A stretch of 64,000 nucleotides of DNA from Earliella scabrosa (lineage: Eukaryota; Basidiomycota; Agaricomycetes; Polyporales; Polyporaceae): the NCBI GenBank assembly GCA_022605405.1, contig JABYQQ010000027.1, positions 496,001 through 560,000 on the forward strand, written 5' to 3'. The notes beneath the pieces were generated by a model. The model did no database searches and was not told where the DNA came from. It saw nothing but the letters and a program-made list of their open reading frames with translations. Of this stretch, positions 54,994 to 64,000 are shown piece after piece (the stretch's first letter is position 1; every line of letters starts with the position of its first letter). Both the position numbers and the translations under genes were made by a program.

Positions 54994-55710
54994 ATGCCCG
55001 CACGAGGTCGCAAGGGCACGAAGCGTCCTCGTTCAGACTCAGGTCGCACTGGCCTACCTGCTGACAGCAGATATGTACCACCGTGTATCTGCCACCTAGA
55101 TGACAACCCACTTCAGCCTGCTGAACGCAAGAATCCACTTGAGCACGCACCTGAAACACCCCTACCCGACGGCGCCCAACCTTCCGGTGAGACTGCCGAC
55201 GACACAAATACGCAGCCAACCCACCTGATCTCAATGCTCGTGCCCTCGACCTTAAAGAACAGGATGCCCCCGCTAAGTAGCACTATCAGCTACGACGGGA
55301 ACCCGTGATCGAAGGCCCGGAGTGGATGTAGGGCTCGACTGGCAGACTGCAAAGCGAGAGCGTGAAGCGGCCGAAGCCGAGCGTCTTCAGAGAAAGGCGG
55401 TGGAGATGGCGAAGAAGCTAATGAAGACTCACCTTGTAGACCATGATGCCGTCGGGATCCTCAAGCTTGCAGCCTTAGAGCTTGCCCGCGAGGCTGAGGA
55501 CGGCGCCGACGCGAACCACGACAAGCGAGGGCGCCCTGGTGCGAAGGAGGCGACGAACACGAGTCTGATGGCGAAAGCGATGAGGAGGCAAGTGCTGACG
55601 AAGACGGCGAGTACGTGGAGGGCGACGATGACGATGACGACGAGGTTGAGGATGCTGCCGAAGACGAGGACTCCGAGGGGGAAGACGAAGTCGTGGAAGA
55701 TCCCCAGTGA
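54994..55710 (+). CDS. Charged protein with acidic tail, gene structure unresolved
   Basis: ATG 54994 opens MPARGRKGTKRPRSDSGRTG, a basic start, and that frame closes at 55308. A second frame then reads TAKREREAAEAERLQRKAVE and MAKKLMKTHLVDHDAVGILK, probably coiled coil. A third ends in an Asp/Glu-rich run (EGDDDDDDEVEDAAEDEDSE) and stops at 55710. The three parts together look like one nuclear, coiled-coil, acidic-tail protein, but I cannot find introns that join the frames, so it may be broken. No family is recognised. Confidence 0.35.
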
Positions 55711-55773
55711 CTTCAGCAAACGCGGATTATCTTTCCACGGTAAGCTCTGTTGGGCGTTTGATTAAAACGCCCG

Positions 55774-56355
55774 TTAACAAATAATCTTAATCGACCTTTT
55801 AATCCTCCCCCTGATGCTCCTAACCGCTCGAGTGACCGGGGCGGTCGCGACGTGAGCCCACTGCCTCGGGACGAGTAGATAGAGGCGGGAGCGGTCCGCC
55901 TTGGTGGTGAGGCGGAAGATATAATATCCTTGTACGTCCTCCACCACAACGTCGACGCTGGCACGGCCCAGAACGGGTAGATCGACGCGAGTTCCTGGCC
56001 CAATCGGCGCGCACGGCTGTGCGCTGACTATCCACGGGGAACGCCGTTCGGGCATATGCGACGGGGAATGTATGAGTACCGGTACGCAACCGTCATCGGT
56101 CAGTTTGGCGGGGTAGACGGCGGTCAGGGGACCGATGGAGCATGGATGGACCGTGACAATCTCGCTGCAGTATCTCTTGTAGAACGCGGAGCGAGTAGCG
56201 ACAAGGGTGCAGTCTGCTGGAGGTATGGCACTTGCGAGTCGCAAGTCCGAGTGCGAATGGCATGCGTCCGTCGGCGAAGGGGGTTGAGTAGGGGACGGAG
56301 GGTCCGGAAGGACGCGGCGTAGGCTGCTGAGGGGACGGGGTGGTGAAGGAGCCAT
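55774..56355 (-). CDS. Unrecognised protein, 193 residues
   Basis: A single open frame from ATG 56355. The N-terminus is rich in Pro and Ser (PSPPRPLSSLRRVLPDPPSP); the middle reads CTLVATRSAFYKRYCSEIV and VPVLIHSPSHMP; the end has alternating hydrophobic strands (RVDLPVLGRASVDVVVEDVQ, RLYLLVPRQWAHVATAPVT). Composition is GC-rich, so chance openness is possible, but the strand-like C-terminal half looks like real protein. No domain recognised. Confidence 0.35.
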   Translation of the reverse strand: MAPSPPRPLSSLRRVLPDPPSPTQPPSPTDACHSHSDLRLASAIPPADCTLVATRSAFYKRYCSEIVTVHPCSIGPLTAVYPAKLTDDGCVPVLIHSPSHMPERRSPWIVSAQPCAPIGPGTRVDLPVLGRASVDVVVEDVQGYYIFRLTTKADRSRLYLLVPRQWAHVATAPVTRAVRSIRGRIKRSIKIIC

Positions 56356-56648
56356 GACTACGAGTGGCGAGGCGGGTCGCGGCGAGCAGGGCGACGTCTT
56401 TTAAGGGCCGTATAACTACGGCAATTTATTGCGCGTGGGTGGACATCCAGCCTCCAGGCGTGCTGCGGCCTTTTCCACCACGAATGCATCGAGCTCGGGG
56501 AAAAGCAGCTCCCCTTAAAGGAAATATTGGAAACGCCGTGTTCGGCACCGGCGGTGGGCAGCAGCTGTCCCGCCGAAGATCTGCACAGACAGTGAGAGGA
56601 TGTTGTTGCGCACTGCAGGGTTGTAGATACAGGTAGGGGTCGGGGTGA

Positions 56649-57397
56649 TTATCTGAGAGAAGTGAAATACATGGCCAGAATGTACAGATCCAGCTCGTTG
56701 ACGTCACGATATGCCTGCTTGCGACAGCCAGCAAACTTCAGGACAACCGCATTCCCGCTCCATTCCTTCCAATCCTGATGCACGGTGCTCTGGCACAATA
56801 CATCCACTGCTCCGTTGCGGCTTCCTCCTGCTTGATAGGCAGTTCTGTCGTACCACACGTCCAGAGGGTATCGTAGATCGTCACCCGTGAGTCCCTTGGT
56901 GATGACGACGTTGGCGGCGGCACGGCTGTCTATCCACCGGTGAATCAGCGGTCGCACGTGTTGTCCAGGCGGAGGACGTCTGGCGTGAATGTATTCGACG
57001 TCTGCCATCTGGATGTAATCTGTGGTTAACGACATCAGCGTGCGACTCAGCGCGACTTTGCGATACGCACCCTTCCCGACCTCGAAGACGTACGCGTCGA
57101 CACACGGGTTGTCCGTCTCGTAGACGGACATGGTCGTCTGCCGCTCTGCGAGCGTGCTGGTCCTCCTGTGGATTTCTGCCAGCCCGATCTGATGGATCGT
57201 GCACGCCCTCCCGTGGTACTGCCAGTCCTGTGCAGGGCGCGCGGAGGGGGTGGGTGTTTAGTAGTCGTCGTACGTGCCGGAGTGCTTAATCGGCTAACCT
57301 CTTTCGCATGATCGTACGAACAATACCAGACCGTACCGCAGTTCCCGCACGTGAGAGTAGACGGGGTACTGCACACAGCACACGGGCGCTGGAGCAT
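56649..57397 (-). CDS. MYND-type zinc finger protein
   Basis: Exon 1 (57397-57299) and exon 2 (57227-56649) are joined by a 71-base phase-0 intron; the product is 225 residues. The finger crosses the splice. It reads CAVCSTPSTLTCGNCGTVWY then CSYDHAKE, and DWQYHGRAC from exon 2, giving the MYND ligand series of C-x2-C pairs followed by H and C. The splice exactly restores the DWxxH..C half, which is good evidence for the model. The remaining 180 residues (DNPCVDAYVFEVGKGAYRK, HRWIDSRAAANVVITKGL, YPLDVWYDRTAYQAGG, NELDLYILAMYF) match no domain I know. MYND fingers usually bind short proline-containing peptides in transcriptional regulators; the partner here is unknown. Confidence 0.8.
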
Positions 57398-58130
57398 GCT
57401 GGGTTGAAGGGCACTAGACTGGCGTCGATGCGTTCGAGCGTGTGTGCGTGGGGGGAAGGGGGGCGATAGACCGCGCGGAGACGGAACATGAGCTGGACCT
57501 TCTCAACTCGTCTTGTAAACACGTTCAGCCTTTTCTTTGGTCATCCAGATCACGTCAGGTGCAGGACTTGCGCCGTGTTCTCGCGGTGGAAACTCCACCT
57601 CCCTCTCTTCCTCGTCCTTGCGGCAGAAGCCTGTCTGTCGGCCGATCGTTTGTGCGCTTCCGTGTCTCGGCGTCCTGGATCGATACTACTACAGTAGGAT
57701 TCGCCGTCGCCAAAATGCAGGGCAGAGATCGTCGGGAGCGAGCGTGCGGACGCTCGACGACACACCGCAGTTCGGCGGGCGTGCTACGCGACTTTGTGGA
57801 CGGGCGAAAGACCGATAGAGCGACCAGCTGTACGGAAACGTCGCCAAAGGTTGGTCACCGGTGGGCGACACAAAGGCGAGCTCGCCGTTCCCAGTCTGCA
57901 GTGCGTGGAGCGGAACGGGTGACTGCATGTTTACGTAACAGATTGACGCACAATACGGTCCGGCCGAGGCACCGGGGCCGGATTACCGGCCACACTCGGG
58001 TCTGTCATGCCTCATCGTCGTGGGTAACTTCCATAGAACTGCGCTAGAGGGTCTCCATCTTCGAGTTACGGTGTCCAGCCACCGCGCGAAGTAAATGATG
58101 AACTTCAGACCTGGAAGGCTGGGAGCCGAC
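57398..58130. other. Intergenic, 5' flank of the MYND gene
   Basis: The plus-strand open frame 57442-58047 has no similarity and is considered chance. The stretch ends at the copia LTR; GTCGG (minus strand) next to 58131 would be half of any 5-base target duplication. Confidence 0.45.
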
Positions 58131-58675
58131 TGTAAGTCGAACAGAGAGAGATCTTCAGTCAGTGAGCGAACGACTATATTGCATAGATAAGTACCTGTAA
58201 GTCGAACAGAGAGAGACTACAAGTACTTAGTCAGTAAGTAAGTAGAGAGCATATGTATGTAAGAGACTTACTCTTCAGTCAGTGAGCGAACGACTGAAGA
58301 GCAGAGGCGAAATGTGAGCTGCTTATATAGACGTAGGGAAGGTAGCTGAGTAAGCGTAGAAAGCAGTCACATGTTAGCCACAAGACGATGAGTAAGAGGC
58401 ATACGAGGCTATGGTGCGAGGATGAGTCAGTATGACGCGAGGATGAGCACCAAGTCTGAGTCAGACATAAGGTCTAGAACTATCCGGAACATCGTAGAAC
58501 GCACTGGTACGTAGAGGTAAAGTCCGGAAAGAAAGAACTATCGTACAGATGCAGAGTTATCTATATATAGTAACGAAGAAGCATAGCCCATGCTGTGCGT
58601 CATGTGAACGCATAGCCACAAGTCCATATGGGGACATATCGGTCCGGACAGTGCCGGATAACCCTAAGTTCAACA
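58131..58675 (-). mobile_element. 3' LTR of the right copia element
   Basis: On the minus strand, 11 bases after the polyprotein stop and directly after a purine stretch (GTGGGAG), the sequence begins TGTTGAACTT (58675) and ends CTTACA (58131): TG...CA, 545 bases. A TATA box (CTATATAA, 58323-58330) marks U3. Downstream of it two motifs are duplicated: CTCTGTTCGACTTACAG (58131 and 58196) and the 23-base CTTCAGTCAGTGAGCGAACGACT region (58153 and 58272, given in plus sense). An alternative end at 58196 is possible because of that duplication. Confidence 0.75.
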
Positions 58676-58686
58676 CTCCCACTCGT

Positions 58687-61600
58687 TCAAGATGTGACAT
58701 AAGCAAGACCAATCTCTTGGACGAACTTCGACTGAATTGCCAAAGGCACATTCTTAGTCAGAGCGTCGGCGAGTTGATCCGCAGTCGCTACATAGAAGAT
58801 CTCGGTCGATCCCAACTCCACCTGCTCTCGGATGAAGTGGTATCTGACCTCGATGTGCTTGGTCCGGCGGTCGATCACGGGATTGACGGACAGGAAGATA
58901 GACCCCTGATTGTCAAGACACATGGGAGTTGGTCGAGACATGTCATCGCCGAGTTCTTCACCGAACGTCCTCAGCCACACCAATTGACGACAAGTGTCAG
59001 AGGCCGCTTTATACTCCGCTTCGGTCGAGGAAAGCGAAATGGTAGGCTGACGCCTCGATGCCCACGATATAGCAGCACCTGCCATCAGAAAGATGAAGCC
59101 AGAGGTAGAATGCCGATCATCACGGTCTTCAGCCCAGTCCGAATCGGAGTACGAAATCAGACCGTCATTAGACGCTCCCTGGTAGCGCAGCCGGTACGCC
59201 TTAGTACCCTGGAGATACCGGAGGACATACTTGGCATAGTGAAGATGCGCGTCTGAGGGATTGGCATTGAACTTCGAAAGCCGCGTGACAGCAAAGGCTA
59301 TGTCGGGTCGCGTACCGAGCATGGCGTACAGAAGACTGCCAATCAAGCTCTGATAGCGCTGACGCGACGCATCGGTGGCGGTGTGCTCAGATGACTCTAG
59401 AACAGCACCAGCAGGGAGAGGGGTACGCGACGGCTTACAGTCGGCCATGTGAAAGCGCTCGAGAACAGACTGGATGTACTCTTCCTGGTCAATCTCGATG
59501 ATCCGCGAAGCACGGTCACGAGTGATGCGAAGACCAAGGAAACGCTGAACTGGTCCCAAGTCCGTCATCTTGTACTGCTTAGAAAGCGAACGCTTCACGT
59601 GCTGTATGTGGCCAGGCTGATCGCCGAGGAGAAGTAGATCGTCGACATAAAGAACGACGATAGTGACGTGATCCCCCCCTTGTCGCCGATATACATAGAT
59701 CCCGGCATCGGAATAGGTCCGTTTGAATCCCAGGCTAATAAGCGACTGGTGGATTTTCACGTTCCACTGACGGGATGCCTGCTTAAGACCGTAGATTGCC
59801 TTTTTCAGCAGACACACGTGATCCTCCTTGCCAGGAACGATCCAACCTTCCGGCTGTTCCATGTAGATCTCCTCATCCAGATCACCGTTAAGGAACGCGG
59901 TCTTAACATCCATTGACTCGATGTCCCAGTCCTCAAGCGCTGCATGCGCGAGAAGGTACCGGATAGACTCGAACCGCGCCACGGGGGAGAAGGTCTCGTG
60001 ATAGTCCTCGCCCCACACCTGAGTGAAACCCTTAGCGACTAGACGAGCTTTGTACCGCCCGTCGTGCTTGATGTCATAGACCCAGCGGTTGGAGACCACA
60101 TGCCGATCTTTCGGACGAGGGACAAGGACCCAAGTCTTATTCTCGAGCAACGAGTCATACTCCGCTTTCTCCGCATCACGCCATTTCTCAGCTTCAGGCG
60201 ACTTCATGGCTTCCTTGTGGGAGTTTGGAATGCCAGTTTTGTACTGAGACGCCATGAGAAACATGAGAAGCGCTTGGTCCTCTCGCTGCGTGCCATCCGG
60301 ATCAGTCCGGGCATCGACTTTAGCCGGTGGCTCGTCGCCGTACACGTTATCACGAGTCTTCGACTCGGACCGTTTACCCGCATTCTCACGCCGTGGTCTG
60401 TCACGCGCAAGGCTGGGAGGCTGTTCTCCCACTGGAGGGTGACGTCCTCGCTTGTGAGCAGGCTTAGGCGGTGGTACAGCAGGCGGTTGAGGCGGTTGCG
60501 GCGGCGGAGGAGCAGGGGCGTCGGCTGGAGGAGGCGCTTCAGCAGGAGGTGGCTGAGCATCCGCTGGAGGGTCAGGTGGTAGATCTGGGAGTTCAGGAAC
60601 AATCTCGGGATGGAGGTCGTCCTCATGACCGTCGACATCGGCTTCGGAAGCCTTATCAGACTGATCATCTGGGAACGGATGGTCATCCGGGGTAACAGGA
60701 TGATTGCCGGGGAGTTTACGAGCAGGGAAAGACTCTTCATCGAATGTCACATCGCGAGACACTACGATAGAGCGGTTGGCTGGATTCCAAAACTTATACC
60801 CCTTGGAACCAGACTCATACCCCACGAAGATCATCTCGACAGCCTTCTTGTCGAGTTTCCCTTCGCGCTTTGCCTTCTGCACGTGTACAAAGGCTTTGCA
60901 CCCGAACACTCGGAAGTAGGAGACGTCCGGAACGGTTCCGTCCCACTTGGTGATGGGGCATTGCCATTTGTGTCGACGCATCGGTTGACGATTGTAGATA
61001 TGAACGGCTGCATCAACGGCGAGTTGCCAGAAACCGTGACTAAGACCTGCCTGATGGAGCATGGCCATGGCCTTTTCGACGATAGTACGGTTCCAGCGCT
61101 CAGCGTGTCCATTCTGCTGCGGAGAGCCAGGCATGGTCTTCTGGTGCTCGATCCCGTGCGAACGAAGAAGCTCAGAGAACTCGGTAGAAGTGTATTCTCC
61201 CCCTCGGTCCGAGCGGACCTTCTTGATCTTTCGACCGGTCTGGGTCTCAGCCCACGCCTTGTAGTCGAGGAACGCTTGGAACGCATCCGACTTCGACTTA
61301 AGGTAGTAAGCACGGGCGAGTCCGGAGTAGTCATCAATGAAACCGGCGAAATACTTGTAACCTCCGATAGCTTGTGTGCGCATCGGGCCATCAAGATCGG
61401 TGTGAACGAGCTCGAGTGGTTCCGTAGCACGCTTATCAGAAGGCGGGAAGGGGAGACGAGTGGATTTGCCCCAGGCACATCCCTCACACGGTTCATCTTC
61501 GTCTTCAGGGGAATCAACTGAATCAACCCCCCGGACGTTCTTCGGGAGATGGCGCAGCGCGTCCTTGCCGAGATGACCAAAGCGGCGATGCAAGGTACGA

Positions 61601-63528
61601 AAACGGCTGACATTAAGATGAACACGCTGGCCATTGTGAAGTTCGAGCTTCGCCCAGTAGATATTGCTCAGGACATTGTACTCCGCCTCAAGGATCTTGC
61701 GACCCTTGATTCGAATCGTCGAACCAAATTTGACAGCGCCTTCTGGCAGCTTGTCAAAGATGCACATCTTCCCATCTCCTTGGACAAGGGAGTACCCGTT
61801 GCGCTCAATGGTGCCTGTCGAGAAGATACGACCTCTCAACTTCGGGATGTAGTACACATGGGTGAGCGCGATCGGAACTTTGTCACCATCAACCCAAGTG
61901 TTACCACGGACTGTGCCCTTCCCGAGAGCAAGGATCATGTTGCTCGCATCAGCAGTATTGAAGCTGATGGGCGTATCAAATGGTTGATACTCGGAGAAGT
62001 CACTTAGGTCGCCCGTGATATGCTGAGAAGCACCTGAGTCCATCAGCCATGCAGTCCAGTTCTCACTAGAGGCGACGAGGGCCTCGGGGTAGAAAGAACC
62101 AACAATGTTAGACGACGCGACTACATTTACAGACTGAGACTCGACGACGGTATGCGCATGGGGCTGATTGTCCTTGTTATTCCCTTTGTCCTTGTCCTTA
62201 TCCTTGTCCTTCGCCTTTCCCTTTCCCTTGCCTTTGCCCTTGGGCTTCTTCTCGGGATGCTTGTCCCAGCAGTTAGACTCATGATGATTAGAGCCACCGC
62301 AGTGAGAGCAAGGACCCTTAGGCTTAGGCTTGGTCTGCGAGACCCGGTTCGCGGATTGTCCGGCCTTGCGCAGCGACTCCTCGGCCAAGGTCTTGGACAT
62401 GATGTCCTCGACGGTGACCTTGTCGACGTCGATGGTCGCCATGAGCGCAGAGATCATAGACCGATAGGACTCCGGAATCTTCGACAAAAGGAGGAGGGCC
62501 TTCATCTGGGCAGAGAGCGTCACCTTGTTCTTGGTGATGTCATCCATGCGGTTGACGATACGCATCATCTGATCCTGCAGGGACTTCTGCTCGTTCATCC
62601 GAGGTTCAGCCACAAGGGTCTCGAACTGTCCCCAGACGTGAGCACTGTTCGGCGTGCCAAACTTGTCCTTCAGGGACTTCCACATGTCCGCTGCGGTCTG
62701 TTCCCGAGATGTAGTGGTAGAGGATCCACTGGTTGTAACGGTGTCGAGAATTTCCGCATCGAGGATGTAATGGAAGCTCTGAGCGACCCGCATGTACATC
62801 ATGCCGCGAGCCTGCCCGTCGAGCTTGTCCCAGGACTCCTGCTTGTCGGCAGCAGTTGGACGTTTGGTCTTGCCGTTGACGACGTCCCAACAGCCCATGA
62901 AGATGAAGTAGCCCTTCATCTTGGCAGACCAGTCGGTGTACTGGTTCGCCGACGAAAGGGAAGGGATAGAGTCGAGCTTGACGTCTCCCATGATTGATAA
63001 GAGAAAGTGCGATGAGTCGAGATAGTCCTCCGAGAAGTCTACGGATGTTGTTACCGGTGTGACCGGCGGAAGCGGTGTTGCGATAGGAGGAGGTAACTCG
63101 ACGAGAGGAGGAGGGAGAGTCTCGAATGGCTCAGGGATAACCTCCGGAGTAGGAGGGATTAGGACGATGAAAGGAAGAGGAGTGGTATAGGGTGTGTCTG
63201 ATGCGACTGGAAGGGCAGTGTTGACTCCAGCAAGGAAATCCTCTTGGTCAGGAGAGGGGAAAGCCCACTTGAATGTGTCAGGATAATCTTCGGGTTGAAC
63301 GGGAACCCCGTTGTACCGATGAGGACAAGGACTCCGGTGACAGTTGTACCAGAAGCCGTCTTCCGGATGGAGATGAGAATCGGCAGGGTATTCCTCGTCG
63401 AGAACGTGTGGAAGTTCCTGACAAGAGTCGACGGTGGGTTTGTAGTCAGAGGAGTCAGACGACGACTGGGAGTCAATCAGATCCTCGACTTTCGCCTCAG
63501 AGGGAGGAGATGCTGGTGTCGGCTCCAA
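58687..63528 (-). CDS. Ty1/copia gag-pol polyprotein, uninterrupted
   Basis: One frame of 1613 codons ends at 58687. The first ATG is at 62991 (MGDVKLDSIP, residue 180); codons before it are open back to 63537 but lack ATG. Domains in order: gag with zinc knuckle CSHCGGSNHHESNC; protease with WLMDSGASQHITG; integrase with the HHCC finger (RFGHLG...CEGCAWGK) and catalytic D, D, E in HTDLDGP, VRSDRGGEY and PQQNGHAERWNR; a proline-rich linker; reverse transcriptase with FLNGDLDEEIYMEQPEG and YVDDLLLLG; RNase H with SDSDWAEDRDDRHSTSG, STEAEYKA and TKHIEVRYHFIREQ. Gag and Pol share one frame, as usual for copia elements. Every catalytic motif is present, so the element may be able to move. Product role: reverse transcription and integration of its own RNA. 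Confidence 0.93.
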   Translation of the reverse strand: MEPTPASPPSEAKVEDLIDSQSSSDSSDYKPTVDSCQELPHVLDEEYPADSHLHPEDGFWYNCHRSPCPHRYNGVPVQPEDYPDTFKWAFPSPDQEDFLAGVNTALPVASDTPYTTPLPFIVLIPPTPEVIPEPFETLPPPLVELPPPIATPLPPVTPVTTSVDFSEDYLDSSHFLLSIMGDVKLDSIPSLSSANQYTDWSAKMKGYFIFMGCWDVVNGKTKRPTAADKQESWDKLDGQARGMMYMRVAQSFHYILDAEILDTVTTSGSSTTTSREQTAADMWKSLKDKFGTPNSAHVWGQFETLVAEPRMNEQKSLQDQMMRIVNRMDDITKNKVTLSAQMKALLLLSKIPESYRSMISALMATIDVDKVTVEDIMSKTLAEESLRKAGQSANRVSQTKPKPKGPCSHCGGSNHHESNCWDKHPEKKPKGKGKGKGKAKDKDKDKDKGNNKDNQPHAHTVVESQSVNVVASSNIVGSFYPEALVASSENWTAWLMDSGASQHITGDLSDFSEYQPFDTPISFNTADASNMILALGKGTVRGNTWVDGDKVPIALTHVYYIPKLRGRIFSTGTIERNGYSLVQGDGKMCIFDKLPEGAVKFGSTIRIKGRKILEAEYNVLSNIYWAKLELHNGQRVHLNVSRFRTLHRRFGHLGKDALRHLPKNVRGVDSVDSPEDEDEPCEGCAWGKSTRLPFPPSDKRATEPLELVHTDLDGPMRTQAIGGYKYFAGFIDDYSGLARAYYLKSKSDAFQAFLDYKAWAETQTGRKIKKVRSDRGGEYTSTEFSELLRSHGIEHQKTMPGSPQQNGHAERWNRTIVEKAMAMLHQAGLSHGFWQLAVDAAVHIYNRQPMRRHKWQCPITKWDGTVPDVSYFRVFGCKAFVHVQKAKREGKLDKKAVEMIFVGYESGSKGYKFWNPANRSIVVSRDVTFDEESFPARKLPGNHPVTPDDHPFPDDQSDKASEADVDGHEDDLHPEIVPELPDLPPDPPADAQPPPAEAPPPADAPAPPPPQPPQPPAVPPPKPAHKRGRHPPVGEQPPSLARDRPRRENAGKRSESKTRDNVYGDEPPAKVDARTDPDGTQREDQALLMFLMASQYKTGIPNSHKEAMKSPEAEKWRDAEKAEYDSLLENKTWVLVPRPKDRHVVSNRWVYDIKHDGRYKARLVAKGFTQVWGEDYHETFSPVARFESIRYLLAHAALEDWDIESMDVKTAFLNGDLDEEIYMEQPEGWIVPGKEDHVCLLKKAIYGLKQASRQWNVKIHQSLISLGFKRTYSDAGIYVYRRQGGDHVTIVVLYVDDLLLLGDQPGHIQHVKRSLSKQYKMTDLGPVQRFLGLRITRDRASRIIEIDQEEYIQSVLERFHMADCKPSRTPLPAGAVLESSEHTATDASRQRYQSLIGSLLYAMLGTRPDIAFAVTRLSKFNANPSDAHLHYAKYVLRYLQGTKAYRLRYQGASNDGLISYSDSDWAEDRDDRHSTSGFIFLMAGAAISWASRRQPTISLSSTEAEYKAASDTCRQLVWLRTFGEELGDDMSRPTPMCLDNQGSIFLSVNPVIDRRTKHIEVRYHFIREQVELGSTEIFYVATADQLADALTKNVPLAIQSKFVQEIGLAYVTS

Positions 63529-64000
63529 AACTGTGGTCTAGAAGGGTGCGATGATTGACGATGCCACGTGCGAAACGGTAGATGGGGAACACCTATTGAG
63601 GCGAGCCAAGAGAGTCAGGAAGCTGGAGATCCCGACAATCTGGATAGAAGTTGCCAACTGTGCCCAGAAAGACTATAGTAGCTATACGAGAGCAAAGGGT
63701 ACGGTAAGGAGGGTCCACACGGTTGTCCTCCGTCTCCAAAGGTGATAAGCACCCCGGATACAACTGCTGGCGGGCGCAAGTGCGTGGCCTGGCAGAGGGA
63801 TACCTGAAAGCCCAAATGCCTCGAGAGCACAACAGGCTGTACAACAGTACTAGCTACGCGACAACTAAACAAAAGCGCTCAGGGCTGCGTCACGAGCGCA
63901 GGAATGTCCCCCTGGCAGCAGTGTCGGCGGGCACAGTCAAGAGGTGAGGAAAGATGGAGGGAGCACGGGCAGAGAGTCGACGAAGAGAGAGGTGTGCGCA
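63529..64000 (-). other. Copia leader, 5' LTR not reached
   Basis: I searched this stretch for the LTR text seen at 58131-58675 and did not find it. The 5' LTR must lie beyond the window or be lost. A possible splice acceptor (ACCACAG) sits just before the open frame at 63530. No primer-binding site could be named. Confidence 0.5.

Noticed and set aside
57442..58047. Plus-strand open frame of 201 residues
   Set aside because: No recognisable domain, Arg- and Ser-rich composition typical of chance frames, and it lies in the flank between the MYND gene and the LTR.
60610..61521. Plus-strand open frame of 303 residues
   Set aside because: Antisense to the copia polyprotein; no similarity of its own.
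1..64000. tRNA or rRNA genes
   Set aside because: I looked for the usual internal box sequences and rRNA cores and found none convincing; a covariance-model scan (tRNAscan-SE, Rfam) would be needed to exclude them.

Overview
The window reads as nuclear DNA of a filamentous basidiomycete, most likely an Agaricomycete. Genes are split by very short GT-AG introns (about 50-65 bases), several with good branch sites, and they lie on both strands without operons. The families present are those that expand in mushroom-forming fungi: BTB/POZ proteins, F-box/leucine-rich proteins, seven-helix membrane proteins of unknown role, P450s, and Ty1/copia and Ty3/gypsy retroelements. I saw no rRNA, tRNA or CRISPR. 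Placement below Agaricomycetes is not supported by the sequence alone.

Layout. 1-5800: the end of a Ty1/copia element with its probable LTR, then a 5'-truncated Ty3/gypsy integrase and two diverged LTR copies. 5800-44000: a gene-family cluster. It holds nine 'long-type' BTB genes (starts at 7837, 10712, 11378, 14634, 21114, 26970, 37487, 38366 and 42240), three further short-type BTB genes (starts at 17426, 23695 and 30765), four seven-helix membrane-protein loci (two intact, one frameshifted, one truncated) and two F-box genes. Broken copies lie between them (7255, 19800, 22666, 28319). 44000-50900: a P450 remnant, a tandem repeat, a multi-copy cysteine-rich basidiomycete family gene and a small MITE. 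52400-57400: an intact six-exon gene with an HxD...H dioxygenase signature, two unrecognised proteins and a MYND-finger gene. 58131-64000: a Ty1/copia element with one uninterrupted gag-pol frame and its 3' LTR.

How it fits together. The cluster looks like repeated duplication of a module: long-type BTB, short-type BTB, membrane protein. BTB and F-box proteins are commonly substrate adaptors of cullin-RING ubiquitin ligases, so this is plausibly a fast-evolving adaptor repertoire; that role is inferred. The strongest new signal is in the long-type BTB proteins. All nine end in the same cysteine pattern, CX5C (longer in one copy), then CX2C-X15-W-X2-LP, which looks like an unnamed four-cysteine metal-binding module. 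One gene (14634) is a chimera: a short-type BTB domain joined to the long-type tail.

DNA transposons without transposase are also present. They include a 1354-base element with identical 106-base terminal inverted repeats, a 158-base pogo-like MITE with TA target duplication, and an element of about 525 bases filling the conserved intron of the BTB gene at 42240.
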